From contig NZ_CP012529.1 in assembly GCF_001593285.1 (NCBI RefSeq), forward strand, positions 2,604,001 through 2,668,000: a stretch of DNA of 64,000 nucleotides, given 5' to 3'. Below are positions 1 to 8,171 of this stretch, one piece after another. The stretch comes from Psychrobacter sp. P2G3. GTDB taxonomy: Bacteria > Pseudomonadota > Gammaproteobacteria > Pseudomonadales > Moraxellaceae. The notes under the pieces were generated by a model. The model did not search any database. It was not told the DNA's origin and was given only the letters and a program-made list of their open reading frames with translations. The position numbers and the translations under genes are program-made. Every line of letters starts with the position of its first letter. The first letter of the stretch is position 1.

Positions 1-79
1 ACAAGCGACAGGTGAGAAATACTTAATTACCCCGCAAAGCTAGTGGTTGCTGAAATAATAGATTTTTAAATTAAAAAAA

Positions 80-105
80 AGCAGATACTATTTATAGTAT
101 CTGCT
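80..105 (-). terminator. Rho-independent terminator
   Basis: An 11-bp perfect stem (80-90 with 95-105, loop TTTA) is flanked on its left by a run of A. On the minus strand this reads as stem followed by a U-tract, so it most likely ends leftward transcription from the small gene at 230-478. It could also stop a rightward transcript entering from outside the window. Confidence 0.75.
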
Positions 106-229
106 TTCGTATATCTTTAACGGTTATCTAACGCAAATAGAAAAAAGTTTCTACTTCAACAAAACCTCTTGCAAGCTGCCTTAAATTAGCTGATCTTTAC
201 TTATCGTTTATAACTATTAGTCTTTGACC

Positions 230-478
230 TTAAGCCTGCTTACTTGCTATACATTTCTTCATCGCTTCTTTTTCAGTAACGCTTAGGCGAACTTGTGACC
301 TATCCATATCCAAATTAGCTCGACACTCCAGTCTCATTTTTTTTAATTCAGTAGATGTAGCTGGTTTTTGAATATCATTCATCTCATCTGCAAAGGCGAT
401 ACTCGGCACCATAGCATTGGCAGAATAACTTGTTGCACTGAGTAATGTGGCTAACAATATAAACAAGGTCTGTTTCAT
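230..478 (-). CDS. Small exported protein, unknown function
   Basis: An 82-residue protein with a typical signal peptide: Lys near the N-terminus, a hydrophobic stretch at about residues 5-17, then small residues (SYSANA) suited to cleavage near 22-23. The mature part is short and charged, with two Cys (one in LECRANLD, one in MKKCIASK) that could form a disulfide in the periplasm. I do not recognise a family. The start is an ATG with a purine-rich GAGACC stretch upstream. A strong terminator follows about 125 bp downstream, which suggests a monocistronic unit. The export prediction is moderately sure; the function is unknown. Confidence 0.55.
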   Translation of the reverse strand: MKQTLFILLATLLSATSYSANAMVPSIAFADEMNDIQKPATSTELKKMRLECRANLDMDRSQVRLSVTEKEAMKKCIASKQA

Positions 479-734
479 TAGAGGTCTCTATCAATTTTTA
501 AAGTGCGTTTTTAATTAGTGTCAAGATCGACTAACGAATAATTTAAAGCACTGTTTGTGACTCTAAGCTCGCTCAGGCTATTATGCCGACTGATTGCTAT
601 CATAGCTGGTATATACGTTACGTAGTTTGATGAAAGTTAAAGAAAGGTAACAGTTTTTGCGCTCAATAAGGATTTATAGAAATATTGGCTTGCGATGATG
701 AGATGCGACCAAAACATCCTAACAATCGCACTCA
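479..734. other. Intergenic, no feature recognised
   Basis: No convincing reading frame or RNA gene is visible here. The stretch leads into a short duplicated fragment of a fic gene at 735-796. After that fragment, 797-957 is also empty apart from reading frames that shadow the regulator on the other strand. Confidence 0.4.
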
Positions 735-796
735 AATGATTTGGTAAAAAAAGGTATGTTAGAAAAGTCTGCTGCTTCAGGACGTAGTACGAATTA
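735..796 (+). pseudogene. Remnant of the 3' end of a fic gene
   Basis: These 62 bp match 7081-7142, the end of the intact fic gene in this window, with three mismatches. The frame is kept and reads NDLVKKGMLEKSAASGRSTN, then a TAG stop where the intact gene continues with YEVVL. Nothing upstream matches the rest of fic, so only the tail survives. It lies outside the left copy of the tRNA-Val direct repeat, about 6.3 kb from the intact gene. It may be scar tissue from an earlier fic copy or from recombination between related elements. Confidence 0.8.
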
Positions 797-957
797 GATT
801 TATAGCAAAAACTATGAACTTTGAAGGGGTTTTATACTGAGTGCAAGTCTATTACATTAAAACAAGATATATGAATAAACTCCTGTTAATACGTTCAGTT
901 TATCAAGTTTGGTTCTACGGTTTCTTCAGCATACCTCTATTTTTAAATATGGTCACA

Positions 958-1389
958 TTACAAACTCGAAAGCAGAACACTTGTTTCGCTATTCAAAATG
1001 CCATCAATCTCTCTTACTTGACGCAGCACTTCATCAAATTCTCTCAAGCTTGTAGTGTGTATCTCTGCTACCAAGTCCCACGCACCATTTGTCGTATGTA
1101 GCTTAATGAGTTGCGGGATGCCTCGTAACTTCCTAATCACTTGTGACGTAGACTTTCCTGTTACTTCAATCATCATCATAGCTTTGACGGTTTCTTTGTC
1201 TAGTGCCTCATGCACTCGAATCGTAAATCCTAAAATAGCACCGTTATGAATCAATCTATCCAATCTGTTTTGGATAGTGGCACGAGAGACTTTGAGTTTT
1301 TTAGCAAGGTTTGAGATGGTTGCTCGACCATCTTGTCGAAGTTCAGATATCAGTTCGCTATCTAAAGAGTCATAAGTGTAATACGCCAT
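958..1389 (-). CDS. Lrp/AsnC family transcriptional regulator
   Basis: About 143 residues from the chosen start. An N-terminal AsnC-type helix-turn-helix (LDSELISELRQDGRATISNLAKK, with VSRATIQNRLDRL as recognition helix) is followed by the RAM ligand-binding domain (alpha-beta sandwich, with the GAWDLVAEIHT region). A longer frame begins at 1434, but the ATG at 1389 has a good GGAAG ribosome site and the usual family length. The gene is divergent from the ornithine cyclodeaminase gene with 168 bp between them, so it probably controls that gene and perhaps the arginase. The likely effector is an amino acid such as arginine or ornithine; that is inferred from context, not seen. Confidence 0.88.
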   Translation of the reverse strand: MAYYTYDSLDSELISELRQDGRATISNLAKKLKVSRATIQNRLDRLIHNGAILGFTIRVHEALDKETVKAMMMIEVTGKSTSQVIRKLRGIPQLIKLHTTNGAWDLVAEIHTTSLREFDEVLRQVREIDGILNSETSVLLSSL

Positions 1390-1488
1390 AAAAATGCTTC
1401 CTTCATTGAGTTTTGACATTATGCTAAATAGCACCTAACAATATGCCAAAAAAATGTCCATATTTAATAACTTATTGACATTTTAACT

Positions 1489-1519
1489 GACAATTATAGT
1501 TGGTAGGATATTAATTGTC
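1489..1519. promoter_or_regulatory. Inverted repeat in the divergent regulator/ocd promoter
   Basis: GACAATTA (1489-1496) and its exact complement TAATTGTC (1512-1519) are separated by 15 bp in the regulator/ocd intergenic region. A TTGACA-like hexamer lies at 1475-1480. The spacing and AT-rich centre suit an Lrp-family dimer site, so this is a candidate operator. The assignment is by position only. Confidence 0.4.
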
Positions 1520-1557
1520 GGTTCAATAAACAATATTCATGAAAAGGAACAGAATTA

Positions 1558-2640
1558 ATGTCTAAATTTATCGTACCACCCAAGGAAGGCGTTCCATTCG
1601 TTAGTGTACAAGCGATGGCTAAAATGATTCATGATTATGGCGTTGAGCAATGTATCACAGATCTAGTGGATGCTTTAGAGCAAGATTTCCTTCGTTGGGA
1701 TCAATTCGAGAAATCTTCTCGCTTTGCTTCGCATTCAAAAGACGGCGTCATAGAGCTCATGCCTGTAAGCGATGGAGAGATGTTTGCTTGTAAATATGTC
1801 AATGGTCATCCAATTAATACCAAACGAAATTTACAGACCGTAGCGGCTATGGGTATCTTGTCTGATGTTGAAAACGGGTACCCTATTTTGCTGACAGAAA
1901 TGTGTATCCTTACGGCATTACGTACGGCTGCCACATCAGCTATGTTGGCCAAACATTGTGCACCAAAAGGCGCTACAAAACTGGCGTTAATAGGAAACGG
2001 TGCTCAGTCTGAATTTCAAGCGTTGGGTATGAAAGCCATAATGGGTATCTCAGAAGTTCGTTTGTATGATATTGACCCAGCGGCATCACAGAAAACGGCT
2101 GATAACCTTTCAGACTCAGGTTTGAAAGTGATTGTTTGTCGCACGTTAGAAGAAGCTGTTTTAGGTGCAGAGATCATTACTACCTGTACGGCTGATAAAA
2201 CAAATGCCACTATTTTACGAGACGATATAATTATAAAAGGTGTTTATATCAATGCGATAGGCGGTGATTGTCCTGGTAAGACAGAGCTGGATAGCAATAT
2301 ATTAATGCGAGCAGATCGTGTGATTGTAGAGTTTGAGCCTCAGACACGCATTGAGGGAGAGATCCAAAATCTATCAAGCGACTTCCCTGTTATTGAATTT
2401 CATCGAATCCTCAAAGGTGAAGTGCAAGCTCGAACGTCAGCTGATGATCTCATAGTGTTTGATGGCGTTGGTTTTGCCTCAGAAGACTTTACGGCTTTGG
2501 TATTTTTACGCGACTTGATCAGAGAGCAAGGAGGATATGAGATTTTAGATCTGATACCTCAGCAAGCTGACCCTAAAAATCTATACTCGGTAGTGAAAGA
2601 CCATAGCATAGTGACCAATGAAGCTATGGCTGTGTCATAA
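1558..2640 (+). CDS. ocd: Ornithine cyclodeaminase
   Basis: A 360-residue member of the ornithine cyclodeaminase/mu-crystallin family, close to the usual 350. The enzyme deaminates and cyclises L-ornithine to L-proline and ammonia using bound NAD. Visible features are the substrate-side region with KYVNGHP and LLTEMCILTALRTAATSA, a Rossmann stretch (LALIGNGAQSEFQALGMKAI) at about residues 140-160, and INAIGGDCPGKTELD, the family's conserved catalytic loop. An AAGGA ribosome site precedes the ATG. An arginase gene follows 370 bp downstream on the same strand, so together they would run arginine to ornithine to proline. The AsnC-type gene upstream is the likely regulator. Confidence in the function is high. 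Confidence 0.92.
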   Translation: MSKFIVPPKEGVPFVSVQAMAKMIHDYGVEQCITDLVDALEQDFLRWDQFEKSSRFASHSKDGVIELMPVSDGEMFACKYVNGHPINTKRNLQTVAAMGILSDVENGYPILLTEMCILTALRTAATSAMLAKHCAPKGATKLALIGNGAQSEFQALGMKAIMGISEVRLYDIDPAASQKTADNLSDSGLKVIVCRTLEEAVLGAEIITTCTADKTNATILRDDIIIKGVYINAIGGDCPGKTELDSNILMRADRVIVEFEPQTRIEGEIQNLSSDFPVIEFHRILKGEVQARTSADDLIVFDGVGFASEDFTALVFLRDLIREQGGYEILDLIPQQADPKNLYSVVKDHSIVTNEAMAVS

Positions 2641-2648
2641 GTAATTAA

Positions 2649-2794
2649 TATAGTCAGTCCAATATGAAAAAGATACGGCGGGACTGGGAAGAATTTTTTA
2701 CAGCCTCTGTCGGTGTAGGCACAGCAAGCCAGAAAAATTTATACCAGTTTCGCGTTATTAAATAATGTATCCGTTTTATTTAGTATCGACTATA
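2649..2794. repeat. MITE-like interspersed repeat (about 146 bp)
   Basis: The element begins TATAGTC (2649) and ends GACTATA (2794). The similarity of its ends continues inward for about 25 bp with gaps (GATAC on both sides). Inside are further complementary segments (GGGACTGG with CCAGTTTC; GCCTCTGTCGGTGTAGGC). It has no coding capacity and sits just after the ocd stop. The size, the terminal inverted repeats and the internal fold suggest a non-autonomous mobile repeat. Its occurrence elsewhere in the genome cannot be tested here. Confidence 0.5.
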
Positions 2795-3008
2795 CAAAAA
2801 AATAAGCCCTTCTCATTTTGTGTAACGTTTAAAACCAACATCATTTTTTAAATTTTATCTATGTTTAGCAAGGCTCTTGGACAGTTATGGATATGTTTAT
2901 TATTTTAAATCTATCTGCTATTTTTCAAGAGCTTTAATATAGAAAAATCAATTTAACCCCAAATTTAAATGATATAAAAAATTTATTTTTTTTAATAGAG
3001 ACAAAATC
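2795..3008. other. AT-rich leader before the arginase gene
   Basis: This 214-bp AT-rich stretch has no reading frame of note. It presumably holds the arginase promoter. I cannot single out a convincing -35/-10 pair among many AT-rich candidates. Confidence 0.3.
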
Positions 3009-3968
3009 ATGACTGATATGATGAAAAATATAAGAATAGTAGAAGTTTATTCAGATATTGCAGGATATAAAAAAGGCGCTTCTCTAGGAATTGATGCATT
3101 AAAATCGTCATCAAAAGAACTCAATGCAGATTATTTTGAAAAATTGCAATTCGACAGTATTGAGGATGATAGTAATAGTGAAGGGGAATCACAATTTGCG
3201 CATGCAAAATATGCTGATGTGATTGAACCGATTATCTCTAAGTTAGCACATAAAATAAAAGATATAAGAAATGAGAATAAATTCCCAATTGTTTTAGCTG
3301 GAGATCATTCTAGTTGTGCAGGAACGATGCATGGCCTTAAGATGGCGCATCCCAATTCTGAAATTGGTGTGGTCTATATAGACGCACATGCTGACTTTCA
3401 TTCACCATATACCAGTGGCTCAGGAAATATGCATGGAATGCCTTTGGCTATGGCTTGTGCAATTGACAATCTGGAATGTCAGCGAAATGAGCTTTCTGAA
3501 AAAGAAAAGGAGTATTGGGAGAGATTAAAATTTATGGCTTCTGATGAGCCATCAATCAAGCCTGAAAATGTGGTTTTTTGTGCCGTTAGAGATTATCAAG
3601 AAGAAGAGATGGATTTAATTAAAAGACATAAAATCCCTTTATATACCGTTGCTGAGATAACTCAAAAAGGAATCAGTTCCACAGTAGAGGAAATCTTCAA
3701 AAAATTGGAATATTGCGATCACATTTATGTCTCATTTGATGTTGATAGTGTGGATCCTTTATATGTTCCAGGAACAGGTACGCCTGCAATGAATGGCCTG
3801 TCATATGAACAAGCAATGCAACTCAACATAGAATTAATCAAGAATAAGAAAGTATGCTGTTGGGAAATGGCAGAAATCAATCCTTTGTATAACAATTCAA
3901 AAGATGACTCAACCAGAATATTTAAAATTTTAGAAAAAGTGACACAGTCTCTTTTAAATAATTACTAG
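3009..3968 (+). CDS. rocF: Arginase (ureohydrolase family)
   Basis: A 319-residue ureohydrolase. All manganese-binding motifs are present: GDHS at about residue 98, DAHADFH at about 123, and SFDVDSVDP at about 242. The second motif continues SPYTSGSGNMHGMPL, which fits the arginase-type loop (SGNxHGxP) better than agmatinase. The expected reaction is arginine to ornithine and urea in the cytoplasm. The ornithine cyclodeaminase upstream fits this, and the membrane protein downstream may move a substrate or product. Ribosome site spacing is weak (TAGAGAC). Agmatinase or formimidoylglutamase activity is possible but less likely. No urease genes are visible in the window. Confidence 0.85.
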   Translation: MTDMMKNIRIVEVYSDIAGYKKGASLGIDALKSSSKELNADYFEKLQFDSIEDDSNSEGESQFAHAKYADVIEPIISKLAHKIKDIRNENKFPIVLAGDHSSCAGTMHGLKMAHPNSEIGVVYIDAHADFHSPYTSGSGNMHGMPLAMACAIDNLECQRNELSEKEKEYWERLKFMASDEPSIKPENVVFCAVRDYQEEEMDLIKRHKIPLYTVAEITQKGISSTVEEIFKKLEYCDHIYVSFDVDSVDPLYVPGTGTPAMNGLSYEQAMQLNIELIKNKKVCCWEMAEINPLYNNSKDDSTRIFKILEKVTQSLLNNY

Positions 3969-3998
3969 TGTGAAGTTATTTAAAATGAGTTAAAGCAT

Positions 3999-4039
3999 CT
4001 AACCTAAGTATATTTATTGCAAATATTTCTTTAGGTTAG
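3999..4039. promoter_or_regulatory. Stem-loop between arginase and transporter genes
   Basis: CTAACCTAA (3999-4007) pairs exactly with TTAGGTTAG (4031-4039) across a 23-nt AT-rich loop. There is a short A-run, not a T-run, after it, so it is a poor terminator. It may tune read-through or mRNA stability between the two genes. Confidence 0.35.
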
Positions 4040-4068
4040 TTAAAAAATGGACTGCGAGTAACAATAAT

Positions 4069-5472
4069 ATGGACATTATTAAAGCCAGTGCTTCGAGTCA
4101 AGGTGTTAGCAGTATCAATATCAGACAGTTTTTAAAATTCTTTATACCATCTATAATAGGTTTGATGCTTTTCGTATTTCCAATTCCATATGTAGATGGT
4201 AGATTTGTATCATATGCAGAAGGATTTACCATTCCTATCTCTGTGTTAAAGGACTATATACAAGGTTACATGGGTGACCTTTTGCCACTGTTCGTCGTAA
4301 TCTCAATTATGATTACATTGTGTTGTACGCTCTATACTAAAATCATGAAACCTTCATTGATTTTAAATAATGCATTTTTAAATAACTTACTGAACGTCAC
4401 AACACCTTGGCTTATTATTAGAATGCTTGGTGCATTTTTTGTTGTCGTTACCTATTTCAAATATGGTTATGAATTCATATATTCAGATAGTATCGGGGGC
4501 TTAATATTATATGAATTAATGCCAATACTTTTTATCGTATTTTTCTTAGCTGGATTATTGCTACCATTACTACTTGATTTTGGCTTATTAGAGTTTTTTG
4601 GTGTTTTATTAAGTAAAGTGATGAGACCTCTATTTGGTTTGCCCGGTAGGTCCTCTGTAGATTGTTTAACATCATGGTTGGGTGATGGAACCATTGGCGT
4701 ATTATTAACTGATAAACAATTGGAAGGTGGGTTTTATACTAAAAAAGAAGCGGCAGTTATTGCTACCAGTTTTTCAGCAGTCTCGATTACATTCTGTTTG
4801 GTTGTCATCTCTCAAGTTAAGCTAGAAAGCTACTTTCTCAATATGATTGGGGTGGTTGCTTTATGCGGGATCGTTTGTGCTTTGATAGTACCAAGGTTAT
4901 TGCCTTTATCTAAAATTGACAATACGTATGTAGTCGAGAATAGTGATAGAGATCATGAAACTATTCCTGAAGGAAAAACGTTATTTACGCACAGTTTGCA
5001 TAAAGCCGTTCACAAAGCAGAAAAGAGTCCAAGTTTTTCTACCTTCTTAAAGGATGGGTTAAAAAATATTTTGGATATGTGGATCGGAATATTACCCGTC
5101 GTTATGGCAATCGGGACGATGGGCTTAATCGTTGCCGAAGAAACACCTGTATTTGATTATTTAGGTATGCCGTTTATCCCATTCTTAGAGTTATTGAATA
5201 TACCTTTTGCAGCAGAAATGTCGAAAACGATCATGGTAGGTTTTGCCGATATGTTTTTGCCTGCGATTATCGGCTCTTCAATAGAATCAGAATTAACTCG
5301 ATTTGTCATCGCTTGCTTGTCAGTATCTCAGTTGATCTATATGTCGGAAGTAGGTGGATTGATCTTGGGAACCAAAATTCCAGTGAGCTTTTTTCAGTTA
5401 TTAATAATTTTTCTATTAAGAACCATTATTTCATTACCGATTATTGCAATATGTGCTCATATGATTTTTTAA
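4069..5472 (+). CDS. YjiH-type membrane protein with nucleoside-recognition (GATE) domain
   Basis: A 467-residue integral membrane protein with roughly ten hydrophobic segments. The Gly-rich stretches (SWLGDGTIGVLLTDKQLEGG, FSAVSITFCLVV, MVGFADMFLPAIIGSSI) resemble the nucleoside-recognition/gate domain shared by the YjiH-like family. The substrates of this family are poorly known. It starts 100 bp after the arginase gene on the same strand and is probably co-expressed. A role in uptake or export of arginine, ornithine or a related compound is an inference from context only. A hydrophilic linker lies around residues 290-325, between two membrane halves. Confidence 0.7.
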   Translation: MDIIKASASSQGVSSINIRQFLKFFIPSIIGLMLFVFPIPYVDGRFVSYAEGFTIPISVLKDYIQGYMGDLLPLFVVISIMITLCCTLYTKIMKPSLILNNAFLNNLLNVTTPWLIIRMLGAFFVVVTYFKYGYEFIYSDSIGGLILYELMPILFIVFFLAGLLLPLLLDFGLLEFFGVLLSKVMRPLFGLPGRSSVDCLTSWLGDGTIGVLLTDKQLEGGFYTKKEAAVIATSFSAVSITFCLVVISQVKLESYFLNMIGVVALCGIVCALIVPRLLPLSKIDNTYVVENSDRDHETIPEGKTLFTHSLHKAVHKAEKSPSFSTFLKDGLKNILDMWIGILPVVMAIGTMGLIVAEETPVFDYLGMPFIPFLELLNIPFAAEMSKTIMVGFADMFLPAIIGSSIESELTRFVIACLSVSQLIYMSEVGGLILGTKIPVSFFQLLIIFLLRTIISLPIIAICAHMIF

Positions 5473-5525
5473 GTATAAGGCTATTTATAGATTAATCTAG
5501 TTTTATTCATCGTTGCTTTTTCAGG

Positions 5526-5695
5526 TAATTTATAGCTAATTAAACAACCTTGATTATAGAGTGCCGCAAGCAAAGATTTTCCACTATAGCCCATATATTA
5601 CAGGCATAAAAAAAGTCCCAATCATAAGATTGGGACTTTCGAATTTGGTAGGCATAAGCAGATTCGAACTGCTGACCTCTACCATGTCAAGGTAG
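5526..5695. repeat. Left copy of 170-bp direct repeat (candidate att site)
   Basis: This segment matches 27668-27837 over 170 bp with a single mismatch (TATAG here, TACAG there). It contains the 3' half of tRNA-Val, its terminator hairpin (about 5608-5639) and about 80 bp of flank. Similarity stops abruptly at both edges: after 5695 the tRNA continues in the right copy but not here. The geometry is that of a tRNA 3' end displaced by integration of an element between the two copies. Confidence 0.85.
5646..5695 (-). pseudogene. 3' half of tRNA-Val (displaced fragment)
   Basis: Read on the minus strand, this is the last 50 nt of tRNA-Val(GAC): the anticodon arm CTACCTTGACATGGTAG, the variable loop, the T arm GTTCGAATC and the 3' end through CCA. 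The D arm and the 5' acceptor strand are missing; unrelated sequence begins at 5696. It cannot fold as a tRNA. Confidence 0.9.
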
Positions 5696-5975
5696 GTCAA
5701 GCAACTATTCTTAAAAGGCATAATCTTACATGCACTGTCTCTAAAGGCTTATAGCTTTATACTCGCAATAAAAATCAGTACAAAATTAACATGCATTAAT
5801 ATTTAACTCGTAATTGGTCACTGCCATTTTACAGTTCTTTGACCCCTACTCTTTCCTGAATTATGTTAGAACTAACCTAGATTTTCGTCCATTAGAGCTA
5901 ATTTATTCACTCTATTCTTTCATTTGATACCTTTTAGAGCGCTTATTCATAGTTGAAATACATTGAACAAACCTT

Positions 5976-6004
5976 TTATTCTCTGCATAATATGCAGAGA
6001 ATAA
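5976..6004. promoter_or_regulatory. Perfect palindrome upstream of fic
   Basis: Two 14-bp arms (TTATTCTCTGCATA at 5976-5989 and its exact complement at 5991-6004) are separated by one base, 32 bp upstream of the fic start codon. The core TCTGCATAATATGCAGA looks like an operator. The Fic protein has a C-terminal winged-helix-like region, so autoregulation is plausible. It has no T-tract on the coding side, which argues against a simple terminator. Confidence 0.6.
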
Positions 6005-6036
6005 ACTTCTAATTACCGTATAACTTAGGGGAAATC

Positions 6037-7158
6037 ATGAAGCATGTGACCTACATCCATGAAAGATCAGACTGGACACAATGGCAATGGTCGGATAAAA
6101 AACTATTGCCACTAGTTAGTCGTTTGCGGATGCTACAGGGACACCTGCTTGGCAAACTATTAACGTTAGGGTTTGATTTGAACGTTGAAGCACAGTTAGA
6201 TGCTGTCACTCTTGAAGTCGTTAAAACGTCTGAGATTGAAGGTGAGACGTTAAATGATGAGCAAGTACGTTCTTCTGTTGCGCGTCACTTAGGCTTAGAT
6301 ACTAGTGGCATGCCCGCTGCTACGCGCGAGATTGATGCAGTTGTTGAGATGATGCTTGCAGCCACTTGTGATTATCAAACGCCGCTGACATTGAATGATT
6401 TACTGAGATGGCATAGCGCTTTGTTCCCGACAGGATATAGTGGACTGTATAGTATTAAAGCAGGAGAAATCCGTGATGATAGTAAAGGACCTATGCAAGT
6501 GGTATCTGGTGGCTACGGGCGTGAACAGGTTCATTTTGTGGCGCCAAGTGCAGATAGATTATCTATAGAACTAGAGCGCTTCCTATTATGGTTCAATACG
6601 CCAGCTGATGAGCAAGATAATTTAGACCTTGTCATTAAAGCGGGTGTCGCTCATCTATGGTTTGTCACATTGCATCCTTTTGATGATGGCAATGGCCGCT
6701 TGACTCGTGCAATAACTGAACGGGTGCTAGCGCAAAGTGATGATAGTATGCAACGTTTTTACAGTATGTCAGCTCAAATACTTAAACAGCGTAATGAATA
6801 CTACAAAATACTAGAACGTACTCAAAAAGGGGATTCAGATATTACTGAATGGTTGGTTTGGTTTTTACAAGCACTAGAGCAAGCATTGCTATCAGCACAA
6901 ACAACAACGAATAAAATTATCAGCAAAGCAAGCTTTTGGCAGACCTATCGTCAGCAACCATTGAACCCAAGGCAAGTAAAGATGCTCAATATATTACTGA
7001 CTGACTTTTATGGCAAACTCACGACCAAAAAATGGGCGACGATGACGAAGTGTTCAACAGATACCGCCTTAAGAGATATTAATGATTTGGTAGAAAAAGG
7101 TATGTTAGAAAAGTCTGCCGCTTCAGGACGTAGTACGAGTTATGAGGTGGTCTTATAA
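6037..7158 (+). CDS. Fic family protein adenylyltransferase
   Basis: A 373-residue Fic protein. The order is: an N-terminal DUF4172-type region (residues 1-90), an inhibitory helix motif TSEIEGE at about residue 67 matching (S/T)xxxE(G/N), the Fic core with HPFDDGNGRLTR at about residue 212 (catalytic His, then the phosphate-binding loop), and a C-terminal region (about 315-373) resembling a winged helix that ends LVEKGMLEKS. Such proteins transfer AMP from ATP to a protein hydroxyl and are held inactive by their own N-terminal helix (class II). An AGGGGA ribosome site precedes the ATG. It is the first gene inside the left boundary repeat. A 3' remnant of a near-identical gene lies at 735-796. 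The target protein is unknown. Confidence 0.9.
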   Translation: MKHVTYIHERSDWTQWQWSDKKLLPLVSRLRMLQGHLLGKLLTLGFDLNVEAQLDAVTLEVVKTSEIEGETLNDEQVRSSVARHLGLDTSGMPAATREIDAVVEMMLAATCDYQTPLTLNDLLRWHSALFPTGYSGLYSIKAGEIRDDSKGPMQVVSGGYGREQVHFVAPSADRLSIELERFLLWFNTPADEQDNLDLVIKAGVAHLWFVTLHPFDDGNGRLTRAITERVLAQSDDSMQRFYSMSAQILKQRNEYYKILERTQKGDSDITEWLVWFLQALEQALLSAQTTTNKIISKASFWQTYRQQPLNPRQVKMLNILLTDFYGKLTTKKWATMTKCSTDTALRDINDLVEKGMLEKSAASGRSTSYEVVL

Positions 7159-7269
7159 GTTTGTGGACTTCAAATACTATTGGTCAAAACTCTATGTCCA
7201 TCACTGTAAGTACTGACATTAACCTAGGTATAAAAAATGTCTAACAAATAGCTTTTTAAGCTAAGACAC

Positions 7270-8076
7270 TTACAATACCCCAATACCACTCAACAATAAC
7301 TGCCCGCCAGCGAACAATAATAATACTCCAAATGCACGTTTAAGCATCAAGGCTGGCAATACATGCGCAAGCTTGGCACCGACTTTTGCCATAGCGAAGC
7401 TGGCAACTGAGACATATAAAAACCCACTAACATGTACAAAGCCTATCGTACCTTCAGGAAGGTTAACCACGTCTTGACCAAACCATGCAAAACCTACTGC
7501 TCCAGCCAAAGCAATTGGCAAACCACAAGCGGCTGAGGTTCCAACTGACTGCTTCATTGGCAGTCCTGCCCAATTTAAAAATGGAACAGTCAAACTACCA
7601 CCACCGATACCGAAAATAGACGATGCCATACCAATCCCCGTACCAGCACCAAACTGTACACCAGCGTGCGGTAATGGCTTGTCCACTTGCTCTTTGCTAG
7701 ATAAGAACAACATCTTTAAAGCCATTAATAATGCACCAATACCAATAATAATTTGCAATACCTTGCCATCAATCATATCGGCAATACCTGCTCCAACTAA
7801 ACCACCAAGGACTAGACCTAATGCCATACTACGCCAAACTTCCCAGCGTACACCGTCACGCTTATGATGTGCCGTCAGGGAACTGATAGATGTCACAACA
7901 ATAGTCGCAAGAGAAGTACCAATCGCTAAATGGGTAATCACTTCAGGAGGGAAATGATACGCAGTAAAAATCCACACTAGTACTGGCACAATAATCATGC
8001 CGCCGCCCACACCGAACAAGCCAGCACTGACGCCCGCGAACGCACCTGCAATGACAAACCACACATATAACATCAT
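7270..8076 (-). CDS. TauE/SafE family sulfite/organosulfonate exporter-like permease
   Basis: A 268-residue protein with about eight membrane segments. The duplicated family motif is clear: GLFGVGGGMIIVPVL near residue 20 and GIGGGSLTVPFLNW near 155. Family members move anions such as sulfite, sulfoacetate or other organic acids across the inner membrane. It lies 95 bp downstream of mdcH on the same strand, so it could be read from the malonate operon, although an AT-rich possible promoter separates them. An ETHE1-like persulfide dioxygenase, which makes sulfite, is encoded 18 kb away in the same island; a link to sulfur export is possible but unproven. Confidence 0.85.
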   Translation of the reverse strand: MMLYVWFVIAGAFAGVSAGLFGVGGGMIIVPVLVWIFTAYHFPPEVITHLAIGTSLATIVVTSISSLTAHHKRDGVRWEVWRSMALGLVLGGLVGAGIADMIDGKVLQIIIGIGALLMALKMLFLSSKEQVDKPLPHAGVQFGAGTGIGMASSIFGIGGGSLTVPFLNWAGLPMKQSVGTSAACGLPIALAGAVGFAWFGQDVVNLPEGTIGFVHVSGFLYVSVASFAMAKVGAKLAHVLPALMLKRAFGVLLLFAGGQLLLSGIGVL

Positions 8077-8171
8077 ATAGCCTACTTTTTATTATAATTA
8101 TTCGTATACGATAGACTTATTAAACAAATCAGGTATCAGGCTTTAAATGATACAAGCCATCAACTAGAATC

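Noticed and set aside
1-71. Possible C-terminus of a plus-strand gene at the left edge
   Set aside because: Two short frames end here and neither can be assigned; the fragment is too short to decide.
841-1101. 86-codon plus-strand frame
   Set aside because: It overlaps the end of the Lrp-type regulator on the other strand, begins with an alternative codon and has no family signature.
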